This document shows, piece by piece, positions 52,674 through 60,942 of a stretch of 64,000 bases of DNA. Location: the NCBI RefSeq assembly GCF_002706795.1, contig NZ_CP017705.1, forward strand, positions 1,429,501 through 1,493,500, given 5' to 3'. The notes under the pieces are model-generated. The model saw only the letters and a program-made list of their open reading frames with translations. It had not been told where the DNA came from and did not search any database. The DNA comes from Brevibacillus laterosporus DSM 25 (lineage in GTDB: Bacteria; Bacillota; Bacilli; Brevibacillales; Brevibacillaceae). Positions within the stretch are counted from its first letter, which is position 1; each line of letters begins with the position of its first letter. The translations under genes and the position numbers were made by a program.

Positions 52674-53684
52674 ATGAAAAAAATGATTAGCCGTGCGCTA
52701 CCACTTCTATTAGTACTACCTTTAGCACTAAGTGGATGTGGCAAACAACAACCAACAACACCTGCTGGGGATGTTAAAAGCGATGTAAAAATCGGAATGG
52801 TAACCTCTGTAGGTACCGTAAATGATAACTCCTTTAACCAAGGTACTTGGGAAGGGTTACAAAAGGTAAACAAGGATAAAGGTGCTGAGGTACAATATCT
52901 ACAATCCAGCTCCGATGCGGATATTATTCCAAATCTTAACCAATTTGTGAAAGAAAAATGGGACTTAACATTTGGAATCGGATTCCCAATTATGGAACAT
53001 GTACAAAAGGTAGCAAAAGAAAATCCTGAAGCAAAGCTTGCTGTTATTGATACCGTCGTAGAAGCTCCAAACGTTACTTCTGTTGTATTTAAAGAGGAGG
53101 AAGGTTCCTTCCTAGCTGGAGTCGTAGCTGCATTAACATCAAAAACAAAGAAAGTCGGCTTTGTTGGTGGTATTGAAATTCCTGTTACTAAACGCTTTGA
53201 AAAAGGCTTCCTAGCTGGGGTAAAAGCGGCTGATCCTACCGTAGAAGTAAACGCTATCTACACTGGTGCATTTGATAAACCTGATGCTGGTAAATCCGCT
53301 GCATCCTCACTATACAATCAAGGTGCTGATATCTTATATCACGCGGCTGGTGCGTCCGGAGACGGCGTATTTAATGAGGCAAAAGCACGTAAAGGCAAAG
53401 GTGAGAACGTGTGGGTTATTGGCGTAGATATGGACCAATCTCTTGTATTCGGGGATGACGTAACGCTTACATCAATGATGAAGCGTGTAGACGAAGCAGC
53501 TTATCTAGTTGCTACCAATTACATGACTGGTAAATTTGAAGGTGGTAAAACCCTTTCCCTTGGTCTAAAAGAAAATGGTGTAGGCTTATCTGAGTCTTCC
53601 CGTAAAAATATTTCTGAGGATGTTTGGAAAAAAGTAGAGGAATTCCGCAACAAGATTATCAGCGGTGAAATTAAGATTCAATAG
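52674..53684 (+). CDS. BMP family substrate-binding lipoprotein, copy 2
   Basis: This 336-aa paralogue of the preceding gene shares the same lipobox (LSGCG) and the same blocks, such as VGTVNDNSFNQGTWEGLQK, PNLNQFVKEKWDLTFGIGF and KKVGFVGGIEIPVTKRFEKGF. The copies differ mostly in the lipoprotein linker and scattered surface positions, suggesting a duplication with limited divergence and possibly different ligands or a dosage effect. Start ATG with GGAGG about 9 bases upstream. A strong terminator follows. Confidence 0.9.
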   Translation: MKKMISRALPLLLVLPLALSGCGKQQPTTPAGDVKSDVKIGMVTSVGTVNDNSFNQGTWEGLQKVNKDKGAEVQYLQSSSDADIIPNLNQFVKEKWDLTFGIGFPIMEHVQKVAKENPEAKLAVIDTVVEAPNVTSVVFKEEEGSFLAGVVAALTSKTKKVGFVGGIEIPVTKRFEKGFLAGVKAADPTVEVNAIYTGAFDKPDAGKSAASSLYNQGADILYHAAGASGDGVFNEAKARKGKGENVWVIGVDMDQSLVFGDDVTLTSMMKRVDEAAYLVATNYMTGKFEGGKTLSLGLKENGVGLSESSRKNISEDVWKKVEEFRNKIISGEIKIQ

Positions 53685-53738
53685 CATAGGCTGATTATTC
53701 TTATACCACAGATTTCTTGTTATACTTACTCCTGATAA

Positions 53739-53790
53739 AAAAGCTCTCTTTCTGTGACTTCAAATACACACGAAAGAGAGCTTTTCTTTT
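53739..53790 (+). terminator. Terminator of the second BMP gene
   Basis: AAAAGCTCTCTTTC pairs with GAAAGAGAGCTTTT, followed by CTTTTT. Confidence 0.85.
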
Positions 53791-53816
53791 TAATAGCAGG
53801 CTAATATCCGTACTAT

Positions 53817-54152
53817 TTATTTCATTAGCTTTGCCACTGTTTTTAGCAACTCATCGATAACTTCCTGATCGCCTTCCTGAATGCGTTCAACTACACAGCT
53901 TTTCATATGACCCTCCAAAAGCATTTTACCTACGGAGTTGAGCGCAGACTGAACAGCAGCGATCTGGTTTAATACATCGTCACAATAGACGTCTTTTTCA
54001 ATCATACCTTTAATGCCGCGAACCTGTCCCTCAATTCGATTCAGCCGTGATTGCAGATTACCCTTTAGCTTTTCGGAATGATGACTAGTTCGCTCCTTAC
54101 AACATCCCTTTTCCTTTTCATCAGGTAGAAGCTGTTGATTATCTACCTCCAT
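53817..54152 (-). CDS. csoR: CsoR-type copper-sensing repressor
   Basis: This 111-aa helical DNA-binding protein has NRIEGQVRGIKGMIEKDVYCDDV and the copper-sensing triad Cys57, His82, Cys86 (YCDD; GHMKSC). The His in the triad separates copper CsoR from persulfide-sensing CstR. Cu(I) binding would release it from the operator. The N-terminal 25 residues carry two extra cysteines (CCKE). It is downstream of copZ on the same strand. GGGGGAG precedes the ATG. Confidence 0.88.
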   Translation of the reverse strand: MEVDNQQLLPDEKEKGCCKERTSHHSEKLKGNLQSRLNRIEGQVRGIKGMIEKDVYCDDVLNQIAAVQSALNSVGKMLLEGHMKSCVVERIQEGDQEVIDELLKTVAKLMK

Positions 54153-54203
54153 TTCACTCCCCCCTTTTTCTCTTATTCTCTATTTTGTATACGTTATTCT
54201 ATA

Positions 54204-54410
54204 TTATTCTACATCATATCCTTGGTCATCAATTGTTTCTTTAATCGCTTCTACTGTTATTTTTGCCGAATCAAATGCTACATCCACCTCTGCCTCAGAC
54301 AATCTAACCTTTACTGAAGCAACACCTGCTAAACTACCTACAGCTTTTTCAATCGCTTGCACACAATGGTTGCATGACATACCTTGTACTTGTAATACGA
54401 CATTTTCCAT
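54204..54410 (-). CDS. copZ: Copper chaperone CopZ-like protein
   Basis: This 68-aa ferredoxin-like metallochaperone has MxCxxC at Cys13/Cys16 (VQGMSCNHCVQAIEKAV). It binds Cu(I) and normally hands it to CopA. No copA is in the window. A likely CsoR operator lies upstream and csoR downstream, so the order is copZ-csoR. Confidence 0.9.
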   Translation of the reverse strand: MENVVLQVQGMSCNHCVQAIEKAVGSLAGVASVKVRLSEAEVDVAFDSAKITVEAIKETIDDQGYDVE

Positions 54411-54466
54411 CTTGCTCAGACTCCCTTCCTTTTGTTACTTCCGATATTATTCTCTTATATAGTACT

Positions 54467-54483
54467 ATACCCCCCTAGTGTAT
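54467..54483. promoter_or_regulatory. Candidate CsoR operator upstream of copZ
   Basis: The 17-bp ATAC-CCCCCTAGTG-TAT sequence resembles CsoR operators (a GC-rich interrupted palindrome flanked by TA). It is about 55 bases upstream of copZ. Confidence 0.55.
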
Positions 54484-54526
54484 GTAAAGGGTATTTCCTT
54501 CTTGTTAGATTTTATTATACATAATA

Positions 54527-54562
54527 AAACCCTCCTACCTCAATAAACGCGGTAGAAGGGTT
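54527..54562 (-). terminator. Terminator of the floT operon
   Basis: On the minus strand AACCCTTCTACC pairs with GGTAGGAGGGTT (one mismatch) and TTTTATT follows. Confidence 0.7.
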
Positions 54563-54618
54563 CGTACAACCAATAAATTTCTAAAAAACGCTATAGCTTC
54601 AGCCATTTGAAAACGATC

Positions 54619-56181
54619 CTATTTCTCTTGTTGAATCTGATCATCTAGCTTACTAACATCAGGAGCTCCTTGAATCATTTCTACGTCAGCATGATTTACA
54701 TCTGCTGGTACTGATGCTTTCCCTTTTTTCATGAAGCCTTCAATCATCTCATTCATATCTAAGCCAGAGACATCCTTTAGCATTTCCGGTAATTGAGTCA
54801 TTAATTTAGTGACATTGGTACTTAAACGATTTACACCGTCTCCTTGCCCACCACCAGTATCAATAATTGTTACCTTATCGATTGCTTTCATTGGCTCAGC
54901 GACTTTCTCTGCTAATTCAGGCAACATCTTCACAACAATATCTAATACAGCCGCTTGACCAAACTTCTCATAAGCTTCAGCCAGTTTACGCTTCCCTTCT
55001 GCTTCAGCTTCCAGCTTGAGTTGAGTTACCTCCGCTTCCGCTGTACCACGTGCTCTTTCTGCATCAGCATAAGCAAGACCTTCTAAGCGCTTTTGCTCTG
55101 CTTGAGCCTTCGCTTCTGCCTCGATACTATACTTTTTAGCATCTGCTTCACGCATTTTTTTCGCTTTCTCCGCTTCAGCCGCTTGCTCTACAGCGTAGCG
55201 ATCGGCATCCGCTTTTTTCTTCACTTCTGCGTCGTACTGACGCTCTCTACGCAGAATTTCTTTTCCCTCTAGTTCGATCTCTTTCTCACGGCGTACGATG
55301 TCTACTGTCATTTCCTCTTGGGTAACCTGTTGTTTCATTTTAGCCTGTTGCAAGGAGTACGCCTGATCGGCTGTAGCACGTGCTCTGTCTTGTTCTTGCT
55401 TAAACTCCGAAATTTTGAGCTCCTTCTCTTTTTCTGCTTCAGCAATGTTGGTCTCTTTCAATAATTCCGCCTTTTTAGCATGCTCTTCGGCTTGGGCCTG
55501 CTTGATACGAGACTCTTTATCAGCTTCTGCTTGAGAAATACTAGCATCTCTTTTCACTGCTGCGATTTGCGGAATACCTAGTGCAGCCAAATAACCATTT
55601 TTATCGCGAACGTCTTTAATGGTAAAGCTAACGACAGCCAAACCCATCTTTTTCAAGTCTTTGGCAGCCACTGCCTGGACTTCCTGGGCAAAACGCTCTC
55701 GATTCTTATAGATCTCCTCTACTGTCATACTTCCCAGGATAGCACGTAGATACCCCTCTAGTACCTCTTGTGCTTCAGAGCGTAGCGCCTCGTCTGGCTT
55801 ACCCATAAATTGCTCTGCTGCTGTGGCAATGTCTTCGATAGATCCACCAACTTTAATAATTGCCACACCATCGGCCATCACAGGTACACCATGCTCAGTG
55901 TAAACCTCTGGCGTAGATACATCCAATTTATGTGATAATAAGCTTAAAAAGTTCGCTTGCTGGAAAATTGGTAGGACAAACGTACCTCCACCTCGTACAA
56001 TTTTAATTTTGTTGCCTGATTCATCAGTTAATACGTTCTTACTTCCAAGTGCACTCCCTGTTACAATCATTGCTGCGTCTGCACCTACCGTTTTGTATCT
56101 TGCCCAAAACGCAATACCAATGATTACAAAAACAGCGATTACAGCAATAATCGGTCCAAGCACAATGATGTCAAAATCCAT
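54619..56181 (-). CDS. floT: Flotillin-like protein (FloT/YuaG)
   Basis: This 520-aa protein has one N-terminal membrane segment (about 5-27), an SPFH domain (RGGGTFVLPIFQQANFLSLL; VPVMADGVAIIKVGGS) and a long Ala/Glu/Lys-rich coiled coil (about 200-420). A C-terminal multimerisation region ends near LDDQIQQEK. FloT forms membrane microdomain scaffolds. The ATG at 56181 has AAGGATG upstream. It follows the NfeD gene in an operon with a sigma-W-type promoter, as in B. subtilis yuaFG. Confidence 0.92.
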   Translation of the reverse strand: MDFDIIVLGPIIAVIAVFVIIGIAFWARYKTVGADAAMIVTGSALGSKNVLTDESGNKIKIVRGGGTFVLPIFQQANFLSLLSHKLDVSTPEVYTEHGVPVMADGVAIIKVGGSIEDIATAAEQFMGKPDEALRSEAQEVLEGYLRAILGSMTVEEIYKNRERFAQEVQAVAAKDLKKMGLAVVSFTIKDVRDKNGYLAALGIPQIAAVKRDASISQAEADKESRIKQAQAEEHAKKAELLKETNIAEAEKEKELKISEFKQEQDRARATADQAYSLQQAKMKQQVTQEEMTVDIVRREKEIELEGKEILRRERQYDAEVKKKADADRYAVEQAAEAEKAKKMREADAKKYSIEAEAKAQAEQKRLEGLAYADAERARGTAEAEVTQLKLEAEAEGKRKLAEAYEKFGQAAVLDIVVKMLPELAEKVAEPMKAIDKVTIIDTGGGQGDGVNRLSTNVTKLMTQLPEMLKDVSGLDMNEMIEGFMKKGKASVPADVNHADVEMIQGAPDVSKLDDQIQQEK

Positions 56182-56217
56182 CAGCAAACATCCTTCCTAT
56201 ATGTAGTCATAAAGCAT

Positions 56218-56727
56218 TTATTCAAAGGGAATCACTTGTAGAACATGATCCTCTACTTTGACAACTATGACACGAGAACCTTGAGGAATAATAACCTGAT
56301 CTTGACTGGACGCGATTTGGTTACTAGTCCCACTCAGCATTGTAATAATAATTTCACCATATCCACTTGCAGGGATAGTTGTAATTACTTCTCCAATTTG
56401 CCCTTCTAGTTGGGAAATTGAGTAACCTGTAGAATTTTCAGCGTTTTTCATTGGGCGAATCCAGATAAAATACCCCGCTGCAGCAAGTAATAGACCACTA
56501 CCAGCTGAAAGCAATACTACACTTGTAATTGAAAGCAATGTAAAACGATGTAGAAGAAAACCACAAGCACCAAAAGCCGTAATCGCACTCACAACACAAA
56601 CTGGTTGTAAAACAGGGCTCTCAACACCACCTGTTAGAGCGTGACTATGATCAACAAACAGCAGCACAATAGCAAACAAGAATCCAATTCCTATACAACT
56701 AAGAAAAATAATATCCCATGTCCCCAT
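56218..56727 (-). CDS. yuaF: NfeD-like membrane protein (YuaF-like)
   Basis: This 169-aa protein has three membrane helices (about 5-25, 40-60, 65-88) and a C-terminal OB-fold NfeD domain (LEGQIGEVITTIPASGYGEIII; GSRVIVVKVEDHVLQVIPF). NfeD partners of flotillins assist microdomain function. GAGGTG precedes the ATG. The promoter at 56798 is of sigma-W type, and floT follows after 36 bases. Confidence 0.88.
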   Translation of the reverse strand: MGTWDIIFLSCIGIGFLFAIVLLFVDHSHALTGGVESPVLQPVCVVSAITAFGACGFLLHRFTLLSITSVVLLSAGSGLLLAAAGYFIWIRPMKNAENSTGYSISQLEGQIGEVITTIPASGYGEIIITMLSGTSNQIASSQDQVIIPQGSRVIVVKVEDHVLQVIPFE

Positions 56728-56797
56728 GTAAACACCTCATCCTATAATTGAGTCAAGTGCGTAAAAGGGTGCAATAATTTTATCTTGCACTTGTTTA

Positions 56798-56823
56798 TAC
56801 GTTTCGATTGGCATACGGTTTCA
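56798..56823 (-). promoter_or_regulatory. Sigma-W-type promoter of the yuaF-floT operon
   Basis: On the minus strand TGAAAC, a 16-base spacer and CGTA fit the sigma-W consensus, the same exact spacing as for pspA. It lies about 70 bases upstream of the NfeD gene. Confidence 0.75.
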
Positions 56824-56953
56824 AAATTCCCAGATAATTCCCATCTTTTTTTGTGTTTTCCTTCCTTTTAATGTGAGGTCGTTTGTACTTTTATCATACC
56901 TATTTCATTCTATACTTTCTCATCATACAAAAGAAACCTCTGAATCATCTAAT

Positions 56954-57715
56954 TTAGATGACAGAGGCTCGATTCCATTCTAATGTGTTTACATCATTTT
57001 CTATGAAGATGGCTTCCAGTTCAGACCAACCATTTTGTTTTACAAACTCGGCTTCAGTGCGCCATAAAGGAACCAACATGTATATACTTACAAGCCTTTT
57101 TCCATCCATAAAATGCGCAAACCCTTCTGTTTCAAAAACAGGAGGTAAACAAATAACATGTGTAAAGCCATTGTGGGTCCCAAATGAACGACTACTAGGA
57201 AAGAGTTGCTCGTTAGTAGAGTTACTTATTTCTATTGCCTGCTGTATAATCTGTTCAATAAGTATCGGCAATTCTTGATGTTTTTCATAGGTGCTAATTA
57301 TATACTCTGAGCCATTCTTTGTTGCGCAGCCACAAGTTGCATAAGTAAACCATCCGCGATTGCGATTACACGGGTAAAGAAGCACTGCTATCTCATCTTT
57401 ATTTTGGTGGATAGAAAACTGGTCAACTGGTTGGTCATGAAAGAATGCTTGATAATGTGACTTGATCCACTTTCGCAAAGTCACATCTATTTGCTTATTT
57501 TTCGGCTCGTCATTATCAATCTCTGGGTACCTGTGTTTCTGAGAATGTTGTGCGGGGTGAGGTTCTACCTCGGCAACCGCCTGCTCGACTACACCCATCC
57601 AGACCTTTAGCATTTCTGGCTGTTTGGTACACTCTTTCTTCTTAGATAAGAGATAGAGAAAGAAAAGAAGTAGCAGAAACGAGATTATCAGTAGCATTAT
57701 TTTAAGTACAAACAT
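56954..57715 (-). CDS. SUFU-domain protein with N-terminal membrane anchor
   Basis: This 253-aa protein has one membrane helix (about 5-25), a short charged linker and a domain of the suppressor-of-fused (SUFU) type. Marks are GWFTYATCGCATKNGSEYIIST, ICLPPVFETEGFAHF and the end VPLWRTEAEFVKQNGWSELEAIFIENDVNTLEWNRASVI-like stretch. Bacterial SUFU proteins have no known role; some are immunity-like. The ATG at 57715 has GAGGGGGAG upstream. The membrane anchor is unusual. Confidence 0.65.
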   Translation of the reverse strand: MFVLKIMLLIISFLLLLFFLYLLSKKKECTKQPEMLKVWMGVVEQAVAEVEPHPAQHSQKHRYPEIDNDEPKNKQIDVTLRKWIKSHYQAFFHDQPVDQFSIHQNKDEIAVLLYPCNRNRGWFTYATCGCATKNGSEYIISTYEKHQELPILIEQIIQQAIEISNSTNEQLFPSSRSFGTHNGFTHVICLPPVFETEGFAHFMDGKRLVSIYMLVPLWRTEAEFVKQNGWSELEAIFIENDVNTLEWNRASVI

Positions 57716-57804
57716 CTGTCTCCCCCTCTCACTAATCATTATTCTCCTTATATAAGCCTATGCTACAGCATAAATACAGTTCCAAAAGAAACTCGAATTC
57801 ATCA

Positions 57805-57850
57805 AAAAACCCCTTGTCTTCAAGTTTCCTTGAACAACAAAGGGGTTTTA
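57805..57850 (-). terminator. Terminator of the tRNA pair
   Basis: AAAACCCCTTG pairs with CAAAGGGGTTTT (minor mismatch), with a T-run on the minus strand. Confidence 0.75.
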
Positions 57851-57881
57851 ATCGTAGCAGTTATATGTCTTTAAAATAAGA

Positions 57882-57958
57882 TGGGGCGATCGATGGGAAT
57901 CGAACCCACGAGTGTCGGAGCCACAATCCGATGCGTTAACCACTTCGCCACGACCGCC
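57882..57958 (-). tRNA. tRNA-His (GTG)
   Basis: A 77-base cloverleaf with anticodon loop TTGTGGC (anticodon GTG) and the T-loop GGTTCGATTCC. The extra G-1 pairs with C73, the tRNA-His hallmark. CCA is encoded. Confidence 0.93.
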
Positions 57959-57985
57959 ATGTATGAAATTAGAGATAAAGTAAAA

Positions 57986-58078
57986 TGGCGGACAGAGTGG
58001 GATTTGAACCCACGAGACGGGTCGACCCCGCCTACACGATTTCCAATCGTGCTCCTTCGGCCACTCGGACACCTGTCC
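57986..58078 (-). tRNA. tRNA-Ser (GGA)
   Basis: A 93-base cloverleaf with a long variable arm (class II), anticodon loop TTGGAAA (anticodon GGA), discriminator G73 and encoded CCA. It lies 28 bases upstream of tRNA-His and is likely co-transcribed. Confidence 0.93.
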
Positions 58079-58160
58079 ATATGTTTCATACAAGAATTAA
58101 TATAGCAGATTTATTTTAAAAATACAAGGGTTTTTATTGAATTTCTAAAATAAATAGTGT

Positions 58161-58197
58161 AAGCGGTTACCGAATAAGATGTAACCGCCATTTTTTT
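58161..58197 (+). terminator. Hairpin with plus-strand T-run
   Basis: GCGGTTAC pairs with GTAACCGC and seven T follow on the plus strand. No plus-strand gene ends here. It may stop antisense transcription or act for the minus-strand gene at 58202. Confidence 0.5.
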
Positions 58198-58201
58198 CAA
58201 T

Positions 58202-58555
58202 TTATTCTGATCTTTCTTTTTGAAAAACAAGCTTAATCACCTGGTATATCAGCAATTGCGGAAAAGCAAACAACACGGAAAGGATTAGTGCGACCAGCTC
58301 TGCTGTCAATGGCTCAAAGTAAGCATCGCTTCCACCCATAAAATAGTGAGAAAGGACTATGGTTACAGCCATTGAAATAGCAATGCCCCCCAGAATATAT
58401 CTGAATTTATTCACACACAAGGGCAATAAGATCATGGACACTAAATACATCCATGCGCTACCTTGTTTGTAATCCATATACATTGTGAGAAATAATAACG
58501 GAGAACAAAAAGTTATTGCCAGTAAATTCCATATAGGAGATTGAATAAATTTCAT
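58202..58555 (-). CDS. Small membrane protein, hypothetical (117 aa)
   Basis: This 117-aa protein has four hydrophobic segments and no recognised motif. A GGTG-type ribosome site lies about 9 bases upstream of the ATG at 58555; a TTG four codons earlier is possible. I do not recognise the family. It lies between the tRNA pair and the GerAB-like gene. Confidence 0.6.
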   Translation of the reverse strand: MKFIQSPIWNLLAITFCSPLLFLTMYMDYKQGSAWMYLVSMILLPLCVNKFRYILGGIAISMAVTIVLSHYFMGGSDAYFEPLTAELVALILSVLFAFPQLLIYQVIKLVFQKERSE

Positions 58556-58744
58556 GCTAACCAACACCTTGTCATTAACACTTTTTCAATATTCTACCAT
58601 ATTCTTCCGGAATTCACTAGCAGATTAACAGTTCAAATATGTTAGATGTCTACTCCAGCCATTCCCGATACCTAACGCTGACTATATACAGCTAGCGCTT
58701 CCTGAATATATACTCCCTCTGTTTCTGTATACGGCATCGGATGC

Positions 58745-58778
58745 AAAAAAAAAACAGTGACCAGATTAGATCACTGTT
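58745..58778 (-). terminator. Strong terminator, second of two after the GerAB-like gene
   Basis: On the minus strand ACAGTGA pairs with TCACTGT and ten T follow. Confidence 0.85.
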
Positions 58779-58882
58779 CTTGTGTCACTACTTGAGGATT
58801 GTATAGCAAAATCGGTACAGAGATTTCGTTATGGCGCATCCTACTGCAAATCAATCCTGCGCATTCTTTCACCTATTCCATT

Positions 58883-58915
58883 AAAAAGAGATAGCTCATT
58901 CTATGAGCTACCTCG
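58883..58915 (-). terminator. Terminator of the GerAB-like gene
   Basis: On the minus strand GTAGCTCAT pairs with ATGAGCTAT (a G-T pair) and CTCTTTTT follows. Confidence 0.8.
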
Positions 58916-58956
58916 CTTACAGATTATTTCTTACTGGAACCGGTTGTTTTCATTAC

Positions 58957-60048
58957 TTACTCTTTGTCTGTTTTCTTCGATACGATCATCACATATAGCC
59001 ACAAGAAGACAGGAAAAGCAAAAGCTACGATATAAGAAAAAGGAGGCAAAATGGTATTAAACAAGTTTATGTTCGTAAAATGCGGTTGATAAAACAAATA
59101 GCTCACTATAAAAATACCTAAAACCATATATAAATGTGACCGACTTCTTCTTTTCATAAGCTCAGAGATACTTTCTGTAACAAAAAATAGATAAGGAATA
59201 ACCGATGATAAAAAGATTAGGATATAAAAAGAAACGTAGACAATTTCAAAACGCTCCAGAAATGAGAAGCGTATCGGTTTCACCAATGTTAGGGTAGGCC
59301 AAATATACTTTGTAATTTCATCAGGACTAAAAACTACATAGCAAATTAATGTGATTTGTAAATAAATAAGCAAAGTGATTGAATTGGCAATAATAATGCC
59401 CTTTACTGCATATTGTTTATTTTTGATATATGGATAAAAGATATATGACAATTCAAAGCCTAAGAAGGCAAAAACTGAGATCCTTACGCCCTGAATAACA
59501 GGTCCCCAGCCCTCTTTTAGGATTGGTAACAGAAACATGATATGACTATGATGTAACGGAAAAAGGAGAACCAGTAATAACCATAGAGTTGAAAAAAACA
59601 CGACAACCTGAAATCCGCTAATCATACGGATGCCACCACGTACTGCCATAAAGATGGGAACAAGAAATAGAACAGCAATAAAATAATTAGATGTATTTGG
59701 GAGTATCCATTCATTAATAATGTAGATACTCGAAATAAAAATTGAGAATGCACTGATAAAGGCATATATAATCCAGACAACTATAATAAATTTCCCTACT
59801 AAAGAGGAGAAATAGATATTGAGTATTTGTTGCATTGTCTTTTCTGGATGTTTTGACATGACCTTAATAATACATAAACTAACGACTGTAGCAAGAACAT
59901 ATCCAATGATAATGGAGATCCAGCCATCCGTTCCAGTTTCCTGCGCAAGCTCTGCAGGAAGCGTCAAAATGCTTGCTCCCAGCTCGATGCTAGTTAAGAT
60001 TAAAATAAAATGTAGGAGAGAAATCTCTTTCTTCATGAACGTAGGCAC
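58957..60048 (-). CDS. GerAB/ArcD/ProY-type spore germination permease
   Basis: This 363-aa protein has about ten membrane helices and the GerAB family start (ISLLHFILILTSIELGASILTLPAELAQETGTDGWIS). It belongs to the germinant receptor B-subunit family, which binds small germinants in the inner spore membrane. GerA and GerC subunit genes are not adjacent. The GTG at 60048 has AGGAGG about 9 bases upstream; an ATG seven codons earlier lies too close to that site and ATG codons follow. It ends at two consecutive terminators. Confidence 0.83.
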   Translation of the reverse strand: MPTFMKKEISLLHFILILTSIELGASILTLPAELAQETGTDGWISIIIGYVLATVVSLCIIKVMSKHPEKTMQQILNIYFSSLVGKFIIVVWIIYAFISAFSIFISSIYIINEWILPNTSNYFIAVLFLVPIFMAVRGGIRMISGFQVVVFFSTLWLLLVLLFPLHHSHIMFLLPILKEGWGPVIQGVRISVFAFLGFELSYIFYPYIKNKQYAVKGIIIANSITLLIYLQITLICYVVFSPDEITKYIWPTLTLVKPIRFSFLERFEIVYVSFYILIFLSSVIPYLFFVTESISELMKRRSRSHLYMVLGIFIVSYLFYQPHFTNINLFNTILPPFSYIVAFAFPVFLWLYVMIVSKKTDKE

Positions 60049-60225
60049 TAACATGTCCCTCCTATTTCTAAACATCTTCCTTATCCGTTCGCTAGCAGGA
60101 AATTTGAGAGTATAACCTGTGTATAAAAGTAATATCCGCAGAAAAAGGATAGGATATTCCTATCACTAGACAAGAAATAAGCTTATGTAAGACAGTAGCA
60201 TTGATTGTTAGAGCCTAGGATAAGG

Positions 60226-60759
60226 TTATGAACTATAATCGGTTAAAGAAAGTACTCTTTGTTTCACCTCTTCAGGCAACGGTTCCTCCAATAATCGTTT
60301 ACAAACCTCTTGATTGGTACCATGCTCTTCCAGATATCCATATATTCTTTCTGCTTTTTGAATACGTCCTATCAGCTGATAGGCTACAGCCCAAACCTCA
60401 GGAGCACATACTGGAATACCTCTCCATTCATAAGCTGGTAAGCAAGGGAGATAACATATACCTGTCTTTGTTTTCACTGAAAAACTCCCCATAAAATCAA
60501 TATCCTTCCCATTTAACTCCACTGATAAACGATAATGAGTATTATAAATACCATCACCAGAATTCTCTACTTTCACAGGATACTCCGTTAATGCTTCCCT
60601 CAACTGTTCTACTGATGCATCAGTGGTGAGATCGATATCGCGAAATTCCTTTTCCAGTCCTAAGCTGTATAACAGAGTACTACCACCTAAGGCAAAAGAA
60701 ATATTTTTCCGATGTAGTTGCTCTGCTAGCCTTGCTACCTGTTCCAAAATTTCTTCCAT
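60226..60759 (-). CDS. Nucleotidyltransferase-fold protein
   Basis: This 177-aa protein has the nucleotidyltransferase core: FALGGSTLLYSLGL (GGS motif) and EFRDIDLTTDAS (DxD motif), then a third acidic strand near KDIDFMGSF. Similar stand-alone proteins include aminoglycoside adenylyltransferase-like and AbiEii-like enzymes. No partner gene is adjacent, so the substrate is unknown. GGAGG lies 9 bases upstream of the ATG. Confidence 0.72.
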   Translation of the reverse strand: MEEILEQVARLAEQLHRKNISFALGGSTLLYSLGLEKEFRDIDLTTDASVEQLREALTEYPVKVENSGDGIYNTHYRLSVELNGKDIDFMGSFSVKTKTGICYLPCLPAYEWRGIPVCAPEVWAVAYQLIGRIQKAERIYGYLEEHGTNQEVCKRLLEEPLPEEVKQRVLSLTDYSS

Positions 60760-60942
60760 TGAGACAAGCCTCCATTTTCTAGGTTCAATCTATTCTTACA
60801 CTTGTTTAGCATAAATAATATCCAGCCCCCCTTTCAACATTAACAATGGAAATCGTACATGATAGAGTATCGTAGCTACATCGATACATGTTTGATGGGT
60901 GCGTGGAAGATAATAACTAACAGAAAATGGGGTGAAACACAG

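Larger units (their letters stand above)
58556..58956. other. Gene-free stretch with two terminators
   Basis: About 400 bases hold the strong terminators at 58745 and 58883, both on the minus strand, and otherwise nothing that I recognise. Confidence 0.6.

Noticed and set aside
57840..58105. Protein-coding frames across the tRNA pair on both strands
   Set aside because: They coincide with tRNA-His and tRNA-Ser, whose structure explains the sequence.
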